Shown here piece after piece: positions 52,401-64,000 of a stretch of 64,000 bases of DNA (the stretch's first letter is position 1; every line of letters begins with the position of its first letter). The stretch covers positions 496,001-560,000 of the forward strand of contig SMMW01000005.1 of the NCBI GenBank assembly GCA_004794655.1. Direction: 5' to 3'. The translations under genes and the position numbers were made by a program. The DNA comes from Marisa cornuarietis. Lineage: Eukaryota > Mollusca > Gastropoda > Architaenioglossa > Ampullariidae. The notes under the pieces are model-generated. The model was not told the origin of the DNA and made no database searches. It saw nothing but the letters and a program-made list of their open reading frames with translations.

Positions 52401-55230
52401 AAGCCACAGTTGGCTGCTTCAGCTGCTGCAGCCTGAGCAGAGTTTGCTCATCTCCTGTTCAAAACTCGCTACAATTCGTCAAAACTATTTTACAGCACAG
52501 ACTCTTGCTGACCTTTTTGCCAAACACTCTTCCAAATCAATCCTGGCATATGTAAAGTCCATTCAGATGTTTCACCTGATATGATAGAACTTATATGTTT
52601 ATTAAAAAACTGTTATTTTGTAAAACTAAGAAAAGAGAAATCTATAGACTTGTACAATTTCTTTATATCAACCTTTGAATAGTCATGTACATTGTTTTTG
52701 CCATGAGATAGCTATAGTTGCTGACTTGGCATAAAACAACAACTAACTAACTCCTTCTGCATTTTGACTTGATTGCTTCCTTCAGCTTTGATTCTGATGC
52801 ATTGCCAACAGACGCTACCTGTTTGAACTTCTTTGGGTGTTTCCACTGTTTGCTTTCAATCGTTGATTCATGTTCGAAGTGATGAATCCCAGGTTTCCTC
52901 TCGAGTTACTATTCTGCGGTGAAAATTCTCAGGGTCAGCCTGGAAGCGAGTCAGAAGTGTCCTGAAAATGTCAGCCCGTTGCAACTTCTTCTCTGACGTC
53001 AACATTCTTGTGACCCATCTTGCACACAGCTTGCTTATCCCCAAGATCTCGTTAAAAACAGTGTGGACTGAATCAAAACTAATGCCTATGGACTTAGCTA
53101 TCTGCTGGACAGTAAGACGCCTGCCATCTAAAACCATACGGTGAATGGCACTAACTTGATCATCAGTGGTTGAGGTTTTTGAATGACACGACAGAGAGCA
53201 TCTTCTGTGCTGACCCTGCCCCACGTGAATTCAGCAGCCCACTTCTTCACAGTTGCATAGGAAAGGTAGTCCACAGCAAATGTCTGTACTCTGTTATCAT
53301 GGATTTCCTTGGGTGTAATACCTTTCTTCTGCAGATGCTTTATGACTGCTAGGGTCTCTGTTTTGTCCGGTTTTTTTTTAAAGATTTTTTCACACTACTC
53401 TTCACCTTTGTATGGGCCTTACGTGCACACAAATTGAAAAATAAAATCAGTATTAATTTTTTTCTAGTTTTATAAGAAGTGGTAGTATGTTACCACAACA
53501 AAAATGTTCAGCTACGGCTCTTCTTTCTGGGTGAGGTTTAGACCCTTTTGAACGACCCTCGTACTTTCTGGATTTTTGTGGTCTTTTACACTTGACAAGT
53601 ATAAATAAATAAAAGATCACACAACATCACCACACGTTTGCATTCTGTTGACCCGATACCGACATCCCTGCTTATGCTGCGGCCTAACTACAAAACTGCA
53701 GAGTTGCAAGCTGAGAAAAGTAGTGAACAACAAAAACTCAAGCATGCAGCAAGGGAGAAGAGCCAGGCACTGCATGATTTTTACAAGCAACATGAGTAGT
53801 AGTATAATTTGCTTAACGCCGTGTCAGCAGCAAAGGCCATGGCACGGCGAAAAAGTTCAGTCACGCCAGTCAAAGCAACATAAAAAGTGCACTTTGACTT
53901 GTGAGAGAAACTGATGGAAAACCAATGCAAGCAGCAGTTGAAGAAGGCAAGATTTGTTGACAGTTGTCCACATGACAGGTCTTATCAGAGGGCAAATCTC
54001 TCAAGGTTGATTCACAAGATGTATTCTAAAGGAACTTCATGCATCACCCTCTAGGTCAGCTTTTTGGATCAGATAAGTCATCACAAACTTGACTTAAGCC
54101 AAAAAGGAGTCTTAAGGACTGCAAAACACCTAATTTTTGTGACTAAGAGAGAGAACTATAATGACTTATCTCGGTCAGCCATGAAATCATTAGCAGGCAG
54201 GGCCAGGAAGTAGGAATCTACTACGCCCACAATGCATTTGCTATGTTAGGCAGGTTGGGACCATGTTATCAAATTCAATTATGACAGTTGTCCATTTTCT
54301 TGAGAAAACATCAGGCAGAAAGGATTTTTTCTGATGGCCACGCAAAAACATACAGTATAAGCTTCATGCTCCAGCAGAACTTTAACATTTTATTAATTAC
54401 TAACAATGACAAAGTATGCCAGGTTTCAGACGTTAAGCCATTGATGATAGCTATAAATGAATTTGTCGCTGTGATATCTAAGTAGGTAAATTCTCTGCCT
54501 GAGATTGGAGCATAAATGTGCTTGAAAATGTAAACATTAAAAGTTTTGATTAGTAGGACAAAAAAACTTGGGATCAACTAAATAATGATGAAAAATTATG
54601 TTTGCCTATTTCCATTTCATTTAAATTTTTTTCAAAAGTCACCTTGTAGTAACTAGAAAGGAAAGTGAGGAAAAAGCAGAGAAGATAGGAAATGAAGATA
54701 TTTTATTAAGTATAACAACAGCCTGCAGTATGTAGCAAATTCCAGATGTAAACGCACAAAATTTATCTAAATTTAAATCGTTTGCTTATCTTTATTTCAA
54801 TAACAAAATGTGTCTATCTAAATCTATATTTTGTCTCGTTATGTTACCATGTTCTGCTTTTGCGTATCGGTCAGTACACGTACAAACATGTCTGTTGTCA
54901 CTTTACTGTAGTGAATTTTATAGATTTTAAGTGTAAATTTAGCTAAAATAACTTGATTGCATCAAATTTTGTAAGTCTGTGTAAAAATTGTCACGACAAT
55001 TGGCTCTCATGTGAGTTCTCATGTGTCAAGTGCAGTCTGTACAAGGAAGAAAACGCAAAATGGCGTCTGATTATACTACGAAGCATCACAATGCAAGCTT
55101 CAAGTAACACTCGCTTTAAGTGTATATATTTTATCAGTTTCACTTCATAAAGCAGAAAATGCATTATAATATCGATAATACCTGAATGCACGCAGCAGAA
55201 AACAAACGCGAAAAGAAACTTTTTGTCCAT
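49321..55230 (-). CDS. IgR4 candidate: short single-Ig membrane protein
   Basis: Three minus-strand exons: a signal peptide (55182-55230), a Cys-rich Ig-like exon (50383-50772) and a hydrophobic exon (49321-49445). The first two join in phase 1, as in IgR1-3. The third is 125 nt. In the joined frame it gives EDPAPSLNRPRNE, a hydrophobic run and a stop, so the product would have no cytoplasmic tail. A second frame gives a better membrane span ending CRR and the phase-1 exit seen in the paralogues, but contains a TGA. So either a tail-less anchored or decoy form, or a pseudogene with an indel. The first intron holds a mariner element. Confidence 0.45.
50383..50772 (-). CDS. IgR4 Ig-like domain exon
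   Basis: A 390-nt phase 1-1 exon, open throughout. It starts VQLFGVNFTCPEKF and includes ILSCKI, CWCNKSDGEIYEYIFNY and GALLECKIC. The spacing of the Cys before YEYIFNY and the LEC strand fits a V-like Ig domain, but it is not closely similar to any domain of IgR1-3. Confidence 0.6.
52100..53390 (-). pseudogene. mariner transposase pseudogene
   Basis: N-terminal helix-turn-helix region: KKGITPKEIHDNRVQTF, VKKWAAEF, then after a frameshift LTVQQIAKSIGISFDSVH and LCARWVTRMLT. Catalytic region: VTREETW, then HHFEHESTIESKQWKHPKKF in another frame. C-terminal part: CGFELLPYSLYS, SDFYLFPKLKSHLHGRHF and a KRKYIEK end. The DNAPAH block is damaged (NSAQAAAAEAA), and stops and frameshifts abound. An inactive relic of a mariner-type D,D34D transposase. 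Confidence 0.85.
52565..52765 (-). repeat. dispersed repeat, copy B, nested in the mariner
   Basis: The minus strand starts GTTGTTGTTTTATGCCAAGT and has CAGCAACTATAGCTATCTC and ATGGC, like copies A and C. It separates the mariner WKHPKKF part from the DNAPAH part. Confidence 0.5.
53790..53835 (+). repeat. dispersed repeat, copy C
   Basis: TTGCTTAACGCCGTGTCAGC followed by AAAGGCCATGGCACGGCG, the same head as copy A at 32113. Confidence 0.45.
55182..55230 (-). CDS. IgR4 exon 1, candidate signal peptide
   Basis: The ATG at 55230 opens MDKKFLFAFVFCCVHS, then a phase-1 CAG/GTATTA donor. A basic N-terminus, hydrophobic core and small residues before the junction suit a signal peptide, and the phase matches the Ig exon at 50772. 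The 4.4-kb intron makes the link tentative. Confidence 0.5.
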
Positions 55231-55299
55231 TTTAACGAACGTGCGGTAGTGCTTGTCATACAGATGGCAGACACAAAGGACATCAAGTCATGTCTAATT

Positions 55300-58200
55300 A
55301 ACGAAATGGCCCTTCTGGCATCGTAGTACAGAAGTGAAAGTAAGTCCTTTATCCAGGGTCAAATCGGGAACACAAGGAAAAAAGTGTTTTGTTCCAATGC
55401 AACACCAGATCCCGCGGACAATACTTCGTGTTTCTTTATCCAAAAGTATCTGTGCCATCGCTTTAAAAATTTGTCTTTAAGGGCAAAACCCTAACCTGTC
55501 AACAACCAATCGTGCTCACTCCGTCGTCTGCAATCGTCGAATCAAATGTTCTTTTGCTTCTGTGTACATAATAGTAAATTTAAAGCAGTGGGGGTAGAGT
55601 AAGCCCACAGTTCTTTGTCGCTTCAGTGCATTAAAAATCCAACAAAAGTAATCAGTATTGCAATAGTGGCTATAAGCGATCGAGGCTACACAAAGCACAA
55701 CAGCACTTGTCCATGGGAGGTCATTAACACGTCCGGTTGACGGTTACCGGCCGATCACTGATTTTGGATTAAACAATCGATCACTACGGTTATTTTTGCA
55801 ATGGCATTGAAGATCAGTGACACACCAATGGGCAACACATGAACTTCACAGTGATCAATACTTTATTGCGCGGGAGTCTGAGGTACTCTATCCCAGGGAC
55901 AAACGGGAGGATGCAGACCGTAAATACATTTATGTCTAGTCTTTTTATGTGGTGTCCAATCAAACTCTATTATAGTCTGCGACTAAATAACTTAACTTTA
56001 GGCTAATTTTTTAAAGCTACTGTAGGGAAGAGTGATAGGAGTACGACTTACGGGGCTCATTGTTTTTTTTTAATGAAGATCCTTCAGAGCGCGTTAGAGT
56101 AGAAAGGAGAATAAAGGGTTAGTTGTTCAATTAGCGATTGGGTATGGGTTAAGAGAACATGACTGTTGAACATAAGAAATGGTGTTAAGTTCGTACAAAA
56201 GTAGAAATGGCGATCATATTGTGGTAATATCACAGAGAAGCGTGCATAAAATACTTGACAGCCTGATACCAGTTGGAGGTTTTGCAAAAGCCTAACTTTG
56301 TACCATCCTAACCATATCGTAATGTCAAACAGGGGAATGTCCAGAAGATGATGAGAACGCAACAAGAAGACCAGGTAGAAAATAGGTCTTTATTTATTAA
56401 GTTTAAGTTCTTTTTCTCTGGAAACAGGCTGATTTTTATTTTAGCAGCAACAAATATAAAAACTACTCTTGAAACTAGAAGCACAAGAAGTTCATAAAAC
56501 TTTATACCTATGTTTGGTACAGTATTTAATGTAAACTACCGAGGAAGGAGTGTTTGGCTAAAATAGAAACCGAATACCGGTGTGTAACACTTTTTTAAAT
56601 GAAATACTGTACTAATTTTCTATTGAGGAGGTTTAATCGCCGATTTAATTATAAAACTGTTTTTATTTAAAAGGAATTAACCTACTGATAAATCCTTAAT
56701 TTGCCAGTAAATATATTTCTTAATTATATTAAACTCAAAGTGAGATAAGAAAGGGTTAATTAATAAATGTGCTCAAACAGATTTTACTAAAATACTGGAA
56801 TCCTTACCTAGGGTACAGTGGCAATGTTACATACTGTAACCCCAAAGGAAAACCGATCTAGAACCTGTGAGCAGAATAACATTTTTTTTTACCAACACAT
56901 TTTATTAACGCAAGACTATTGAAATGTAGGCATAGTACAGCTAAAAAGACACAAAGACACAAATATACCATTTTGACAGAAATTGGATGACATTCTACAT
57001 CAATAAAGAAAAAGTTTTTAAGTATGGCAAACAGTATTATTAGGAAACTTGTTAAACACTTGAGAATAAATTTCATCAGAACAGAATGCATCTGCAAACA
57101 TTAGTCTATACTAAGAATTCAAAATCCCAGGGGTAAGGCACAGCACCTCTGGAAAACATCTATGGCATAAAACATGATCGTTTTTTTCTAAGTTCTACTC
57201 GCGTATCAGAACGAATTAATATAAGTTCTGTTCATCAATCCATGTAAAAATTAAAAGTACGTCAGCTATTAATAAAATCAACTTAACTCGTCAGATCATA
57301 TCAACAATCTTCTAAATAATGCTATTATCAGCGTTCAAACCTTTATTCTTTCTAACTTCCAGCCACTGGCAGACCTGGGTCTGTCCTACATAAAGTCAGA
57401 TATTAATACTTACACCTTATAGGGGTCTGGTGCTCAGATGCTGATACATGGGTAAGATAAGTAATCCACTGGGGTGGATGATACACCAGCACATATTCCA
57501 AAAGCAAGAATCATCACGACTTTCCATCAGTACGAACATTAGAAGCCAATACATGTACTCTTTTACTGGTAGGAGGTCGTCTCCGGCAACGGAGTGGGAA
57601 AAAAATGAATGGTCGTAAATGGTGCTCCAAAGAAAAAGAAGACGATTGGGTCACACGTACAAAAATGTCCGCTTGGTGTAAAACCAGCAGGCCAGCGATC
57701 CCAAGATTCCAACTCGAAGAAAAGACAGGCGAACGTGGTCCCAGGGGCGAAATCCTGTTAGATTTAAGCATTTATGAAAATATATGATTTATGAAATGAT
57801 GAAAAAGTTGTACAGTTTTCGACAAAGAAGCCCTCGCGTCTAGCAATAGGTACCTAAATATGGGGCAAGAAATAGACATTAATTTGATCAAAAAGTGACA
57901 GTCTGGGAAAGGTTTATTAGACAAGATGTTCCCTTTTCTTTATACAATGTATACAGGTCTATCTGGTTTGTTGGTCAGACTAGGAAATACGAGTGCACTG
58001 TTCACAAAATACCAGCACGTGTTCAGAGCTAGTAAGTTTAAATTCACTGTAACATTGAACAGCATAGCAAAGGGCAATATTCTCAATACGTGATAGGTAC
58101 ACTTTTCCATACACAAAGTCTAAAAAGAAGTGCTTGTCACAAAAGTAACTTCCTGGCACAGAGGTGCAGCAAGAACTACAGCCGGACTAATGGAATGGTT

Positions 58201-58360
58201 TGAAATAACAGAGTGAGGCGGGGATATACACTATTGCCTCTACTTTATGTCTTCTGCGTGGATCAGCTACATGAAAACACGGTATCCTCAGAACCAGAAA
58301 TGAACTGCTCATTAAGGTAGACCAGGTATCAGTAAAAGAAAACAAACAGAAACTTTGAGA
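55300..58360. other. intergenic, nothing recognised
   Basis: AT-rich with short hydrophobic open frames on the minus strand (56084-56365 and 56858-57097). None shows convincing splice context and domain together. Confidence 0.35.
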
Positions 58361-58364
58361 GTTA

Positions 58365-58366
<2 letters not shown>

Positions 58367-58411
<45 letters not shown>
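58367..58411 (+). repeat. (CA)n microsatellite
   Basis: About 22 CA units. Confidence 0.95.
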
Positions 58412-58415
<4 letters not shown>

Positions 58416-59402
58416 CAAAACAGTCTGTAGAGCACTCAACACTTTGGGCATCAACATTGATGGTATTTCACTCAAACTTAGAGTTCAAGTATGTGAGTAG
58501 CATTTTGACACAGGATGACAAGACTGACGGACAGACGAATCTAAAAAAGCCAACTGTCAGCTACCAGTTGCTTTTCATTATTCTTAGGTACCCTATCATC
58601 CCAGTGGGAAACAAACATGATTAATCTACATTATATGAATTATTCTCACCTTACCCACCATTACCTGTTAGCTCCAGACTAGGACTTGATCAACACCTAC
58701 GATAGAAAAACAACAAACAGCAAACTGAGATGTCTTAAACAGGCAGTCAAAAATGGCCGGGATACATCAGTCTCTCAGCATATCCATAAAGAAAGGGATC
58801 GGTTGTACTCGATCATCTGCACGGACAACCCATATTAAATATTTGGATCAGCCACTGTCGTGAATTCCTAAGAAAAAATTTCTATTGGTTCATCCATGGT
58901 ATCACTTACGTAAACCACATTTTTAAATGAAAAGTTTGTGACATATTCTAGCATGACACCTAGGATATAATCATGTATATCTTTCTCACAGAATCCTAGA
59001 TTTAATAATAATAGGTATAATTTTTAAAGTGTGAATGCTTGTTGTTAAGCACAATGATGTTGGTGAATACAACATTTTTAAAAAGGTGATTATTGATGAG
59101 ACACACATTTACAAATAACATTTTTTGCAAAAGAACACTGTCTCCATTGCAACAGCTGTTGGTTAGTATAACAGGTTTCTGTTATGCCTCAGAAAATGCA
59201 GTGCTGACAAGGTAATCTCATCTGACATTACTGAGAGGACGGAATAATTGTGTGAGTAAATAACCATCTAAACCACTGTAATCATCAGCTTGAAAAAACG
59301 AATCAAGCAGTTATGTGTCTTACTGAAATCGTATCTATTAATCAGTTTGTTGTTACTGTTGATGTCTATTAATGTAAACATTTAAAAAGTGAATGTTTGC
59401 AA

Positions 59403-59403
<1 letters not shown>

Positions 59404-59483
<80 letters not shown>
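59404..59483 (+). repeat. (CA)n microsatellite
   Basis: CA repeat with a central CGCGCG interruption. Confidence 0.95.
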
Positions 59484-59485
<2 letters not shown>

Positions 59486-59499
59486 TAAGAGAGAAAGAA

Positions 59500-61780
59500 G
59501 AAGAGAAAAAAGGAGAAGAGAGAACGGGATACGAAAGATGGATGTTAGATGAAGTGGGACTGACTAGTAGTAGTGTAATTAGTAGCCGACAGTATGTCAT
59601 AAATGTGACCTAATATGAAATGACTAACACTATCTTCAAATGCAGTCTCAAACAAACATTAGTTGCAGACACGACGATCAGCGACACAACATCAACGTAA
59701 GGACACTCTGTGCAAGGGACGCAACTGCGTTTGAAGCTGCGCTGAGGTGGGGAAGAGTTACAAAGCATTAATTGGGTCTCTTTTCAATGTGAAGTGACTC
59801 ATTGAATAGGAGAGATGCTAGAGCAAGAGCGGCGTTTGGGGATGCAAATGGGGCGGCCCCTCCAAGTCTTAACTAAGTACGATAATTACTATCCACGTCT
59901 TACACCACCGCAGTACATCATTATATTATTCATCACAGCAGATCTGCTTTGAATGGCTCATCACAAAAACACATTAAATTGCTCTTCACGCCAAATCTTT
60001 ACACTGATCAGCCCAGCCGAACATTACTACAACCAATGGGCTATTTACCAGTCTCTTTGGACACTCGCCTATTAATGGCGGGGAATATAGTCCTTCCCCC
60101 CCCCCATCTCTTATTCTCAAAGGATAGAAAAAGTTCTTACTGTAGCCAAAATAATGGCATTACCGCTGGGTCCTCTGTCGGTACTCGGCTGACAAGACTC
60201 CCCGTACCGGGTCGACGCCACTGACCCAACTTTTTTTCAGCCTTCGGGTGCTCACTGGGTGCAAATCTACCAGCCCCCTAATTGTACGCGGCCGGCTTTA
60301 AATTCCCACTCTGGCCAGGCTTGAGACGGGGAGTGCTTTGCACAACTCGTACATGCATGGGGATCAACAAACTTACGAGCTTTCTCTTGCCCCACGTCTT
60401 ATATGTAAGGTTCGGGGGGGGGGGGTATTTGCTTTGAACACACTGCTACGCCAACTCATCCCTCTTTGTACTCTGATCGTGATAGCCATCTACACATCAT
60501 TGAATCTTTAAAATCTGCCCTGAAAACACACCACTTGAGCATTACTACTAACACTGGTCCACACTGTTACTCCTTTTCCGTTGTCGCTACCCTTACTTTT
60601 CTGCTTCTGGGAATCACGACGCTCATAGTTCTTGTTAGCAGATTCCTGAATTTTGAAAATTCTAAATTAATGAACAAAACGCAATTTTAGCATTACTGAA
60701 ATAGTTCAAAAGTTACAGTTGATTGAGTAAGGTGACCCTAATCCTACAGAGAGCAGCCAGAAAAGCCGGTATTTGCAGCTACTGAGACTGGGAAAAACCT
60801 ACTGCGGGAAAGCATGGTAGTGAAAGGTTTAACAAAAGTAGACTGAGAAGTCAATTGACCATTCCTTCTATTGTTAGATTTGTAGTTATTGATAATATTT
60901 GGTATGATTTCTTACCATCCTATGCCTTGGGTTTTCCTCTGTTAAAGGGTTGTCCTACAGTTGAGTAACTTCTTGTCATGGAGGAAAAAAGTCATCAGGC
61001 AGGGCAGGAGGTTGTTGTTTGGCAGTCACATTGCTCTGCCCAATCTGGATTTGAAGCAGTCCACCTTTCACTGCAGGATTTGAATCAATCCAAGCATTTT
61101 CCCTGAAAAACATTTTAATGCTGAGATGTTTAAATGTAGGTAAAATGATATTAAATATTTTTCTCATGCATACAAACAAAACACTTCTGTTTCTTTCAAT
61201 ATACAAATTAGAAGTATAAAAACAACCTTACACCCGTTAAAGGTCGCTGATGTAGATGCTCGTAGCATTGGTGGTTTTGGAAAGACGTCAGCCAAAAAAA
61301 AAAAAGAAGACGGATTACATCCATGAGGTCTTGGTTGTGCTCGGGGCTGCAGGTAAGTTTCTTATCGGTGAAGGTGGAAATCTTTGTGAAAAATAAGTTT
61401 GGACAAGCGATGGTCGAGACCTTGATTGTCTTGCTGGATGCAGTGTTAACATCATGATATTTTTTGTCGGGGTCTTACTCCTTTAGCTTTTATACCTCTC
61501 AAGAATATCTCATCGAAGAAGTCTGGCAGCCCAGGTGATAGTGCCGTGGCCACTACTTCTATCGTGGGAATATTTCGTTCAGATGTCAATAGACCTTCTT
61601 TTGTCGGGTTTTTTTCCCCTTTGCCTATGCCTTCCGACAGTATCCATAAGACGGAGAAGCTTTTTCACCTTTGGCGAGGTCACTATAAATAGAGAGAGCA
61701 TTATAAAATTGTTATTACACAATCTCAGCTGGTAAACGCCAGGTGTCTCTCTAAGGGGTTAGCGCCGAAGCCTGAAGGAT
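59500..61780. other. intergenic, possible retroelement traces
   Basis: Near 60470-60540 a frame with IESLKSALKTHHL recalls the SFKSxLKTHLF end of LINE ORF2. GC-richer patches lie at 60150-60420. No gene supported. Confidence 0.25.
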
Positions 61781-61874
61781 CGCGAACTTTTTCTCAGGCT
61801 AGCTCATGGGAGTTGCTCCGTACAGCGTTTTACGGAGGCCCGCGTGAGTTGCTGAAGTCTCTCCGTAAGATGTG

Positions 61875-61880
61875 TTACGG
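61875..61880 (+). repeat. target-site duplication of the MITE, left
   Basis: TTACGG, identical to 62394-62399 beyond the other terminus. Confidence 0.65.
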
Positions 61881-62393
61881 TATGGGGCGCCAAGAGGGGA
61901 ATTTTCTCAAATTAGCTATTTCTAGCTATACATTGCATTCTATAATTATACATTGCAATGTATAGCTAGAGAGAGAAAAATTCGGTTAAATCCGAAGTGT
62001 TTCATTTATATTATACTCAGAAGTTGCTATCCAATTCATTTTATATATACCTTTCAATTCTTTAGCTATAGAATGCATTCTAGCTATACATTTGAAATCT
62101 ATATTTATAGATTGCATTCTATAATTTCTGACTTGAAATATATACGGAACGAGGCTGGCTCATTTGCATATGGGAAAAGAAGGTCAAAGACCAACCAATC
62201 GGTTTTTACCGAGTTTTCTTTCTCTAGCTATACATTGCAATGTATAATTATACATTGCAATGTATAGCTATAGAATGCAATCTATAAGTATAGAATGAAT
62301 TGTATAAATATAAAATGCAATCTATAAGTATAAAATGCAATGTATAGCTAGAAATAGCAAATTTAAGAAAAATTCCCCTCTTGGCGCCCCATA
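61881..62393. mobile_element. 513-bp MITE with long inverted repeats
   Basis: Both ends begin, on opposite strands, TATGGGGCGCCAAGAGGGGA and stay nearly identical for about 60 bp. Inverted similarity continues through TATACATTGCAATGTATA palindromes and a TCGG...CCGA hairpin on each arm. Direct repeats TTACGG flank it at 61875-61880 and 62394-62399. No open frame fits a transposase, so it is a non-autonomous element. Confidence 0.88.
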
Positions 62394-62399
62394 TTACGG
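62394..62399 (+). repeat. target-site duplication of the MITE, right
   Basis: TTACGG, identical to 61875-61880. Confidence 0.65.
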
Positions 62400-64000
62400 A
62401 GGGTGCTAAATATTTTTTTCTTCGATTTCTATAGGTAAAAAAGGGAGCTAGCTGCGGAAATCGCTTAAGGAATCATTTATTTAGAGTTACCTTCCTTGGC
62501 ATTATTTACTCGATTGTTTCTTCGACGAAATTTAGAATTTTCTAGACCTAGTAACTGCCTTTCTAAAATGGCGATTCAAAGAATGCTTTTCAAAAGGCAC
62601 TTGAACTTTATTTCAAGATGCTGTATGATTACTGAACCGTTGCACAGGATCATTCCACGTGTGTTTCTGACATATAAACTGGGTTGGGGGCCATATTTGT
62701 GGTCATAGGACCTAGTCTCGTGTGATCTAATCTACTCCAAAACAAATTTTTATGGGATACCGTTTACTTACCCTCCCGGATATCTAACTGTAAAAATAGT
62801 CGAGCTTCATGCGAATTCAGGTAAAAACATGTGAATTCTACTAATATTTATCTATCTAACAAATCAAAATCCATAGCTATATCCTACATGGTTATATATA
62901 TTTTTTTTTTTTTGAAAAATGACAAAAATTCATGCGTCCAAAGAGAACGGCCTGTGCCGAAGGGACACGACTCCAGTGAGCTAGACTCTCGTTCTTTGTC
63001 GGAATTAACCACACAAAAGCTTTTCCAGTTTACAGCCATGCATCAAAAGCCACCACATCAAGAAAAAAGCTACCGATCAATCCATCCGTACAGTATCCGT
63101 ACTGGGTATGGTTTCCTATTTTGAGTCACGCCGGTATAGCTGGACCGATATCAGAGTTCTTTTAATATTATGCCAATGTTATTGTCCCTTTTTTAGTAGA
63201 TATATTCAACCACATATTCTACAGTGGACAGCACTCCGTGGAATGGTCAAAAGCTTCTACAACCACTACGCAAGACAAAATGCTTGCACGAACCAGACAG
63301 ATATATAGGTATATCCCGTCTAAATTATGCAGTAAATTATATAGTTAATCCTCAGCAGGAGCTTGTCTGACTGGGTCGAAGACAATAACACGTTACGTGA
63401 AACTCAAGCAGGATTTAGAAATTGGCATTCAATGGCAGATTAGACTTTTACTCTGTTTGCGATGCCCTAACGCAACCACACACGTTCTAAAAGATATATT
63501 GCATTTATATGCGTCCATAAAGCATTTTACCTAACATAACGACCAGACTTAAGGTATATTCTTAGCAAAAGTGCTATTATATGAAAGTTTCTTGTTGCCA
63601 TATTAAGTATTATACGGAAGTGAAAGCGAGGGCTAGGTGTGACCAGTGTGTGAGTATATTTTGTTGCCCTTAAGTTCTTAGGCAGGGGGAGTTAACTAAT
63701 CTTCATTTCTAAATGAAGCTGCTACCAACATTATGGCAAGCAGTGAGTAACCATGTCTAGTGGAGGATAACTGGCAAGCAAGTTTTTTCTTAGGTAATAA
63801 TACTTGTAAACTCCTATAATCACTTAGGTCCGTACTTATCTAAAAGGCTGTCTTTTAGCAGAGCATAGAAGATATTACAATAAAAGCACGTAGATGAGTT
63901 ATCGAAATATAAAAGGTGTTTTGGAAACTTGATGACTTTACATAGTCAAGTTTTCTGAAGTTGCTATTAGTGATATGGTATATTGTGAAACTGGTCGCTT
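62400..64000. other. intergenic, nothing recognised
   Basis: Noncoding AT-rich sequence to the window end; short frames only. Confidence 0.4.

Larger units (their letters stand above)
52061..53563 (-). mobile_element. decayed full-length mariner transposon
   Basis: On the minus strand the transposase parts run from about 53390 to 52100 in the right order. The outer ends read TACGAGAAACGC at 52061 and GACCCTCGTA at 53563, an imperfect inverted repeat. The high end (CTTTTGAACGACCCTCG) is typical of mariner termini. The terminal TA dinucleotides may be the TA target duplication. Length is about 1.5 kb, swollen by a later insertion near 52565-52765. It sits in the first intron of IgR4. Confidence 0.8.

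Noticed and set aside
56084..56365. Minus-strand frame with WLGWYK and a later HFYFC, possible Ig domain
   Set aside because: No acceptor precedes it in the pyrimidine-rich stretch, and the cysteine pattern does not match the family.
56858..57097. Hydrophobic minus-strand frame ending in a phase-1 GTAAAA donor, possible signal peptide
   Set aside because: AT-rich DNA often yields hydrophobic frames and no Ig exon was found downstream before IgR4 exon 1.

Overview
The window looks like nuclear DNA of an invertebrate animal. Long microsatellites, split genes with GT-AG introns, tRNA-derived SINEs, APE-type LINE remnants, a mariner and a MITE all support this. The repeat flavour and the lineage-specific multi-Ig receptors make a gastropod mollusc the best guess, but the species cannot be fixed from sequence alone. 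Nothing here is bacterial or viral.

The main content is a cluster of paralogous type I membrane receptors of the immunoglobulin superfamily. IgR1 (+ strand, 2548-17454, 15 coding exons, 842 aa in the short form) is complete. It has a signal peptide, five Ig-like domains, one membrane span and a 265-residue tail with nine tyrosines, including a repeated YAVVDK motif. The reading frame closes exactly across all 15 exons. IgR2 (- strand, 29121-24420) and IgR3 (- strand, 40827-34188) repeat the ectodomain and membrane-span exons with the same order, the same phases and almost the same lengths. I could not find tail exons for either, nor a functional signal-peptide exon for IgR2. A fourth, shorter and more divergent candidate, IgR4 (- strand, 55230-49321), has a signal peptide, one Cys-rich Ig-like exon and a hydrophobic exon whose frame is disturbed.

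Layout: 1-2360, no gene seen; 2364-18700, IgR1 with intron microsatellites; 17.5-24.4 kb, spacer with a SINE that has perfect target-site duplications, a THAP-domain fragment and a 333-bp TCTA array; 24.4-40.8 kb, IgR2 and IgR3 in tandem, convergent with IgR1; 37.4 kb, a LINE C-terminal fragment inside IgR3; 43.7-44.9 kb, a decayed multicopy ORF; 47.0-49.1 kb, remnants of two LINE families; 49.3-55.2 kb, IgR4 with a decayed full-length mariner in its first intron; 55-64 kb, gene-poor, with a 513-bp MITE at 61881-62393.

If expressed, the receptors would bind ligands or neighbouring cells through the Ig domains. IgR1 would signal by tyrosine phosphorylation of its tail. Uniform phase-1 exon borders, two alternative exon-2 donors, microexons and tandem acceptors give this locus wide scope for isoforms and exon shuffling. 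Function and ligands are inference only.
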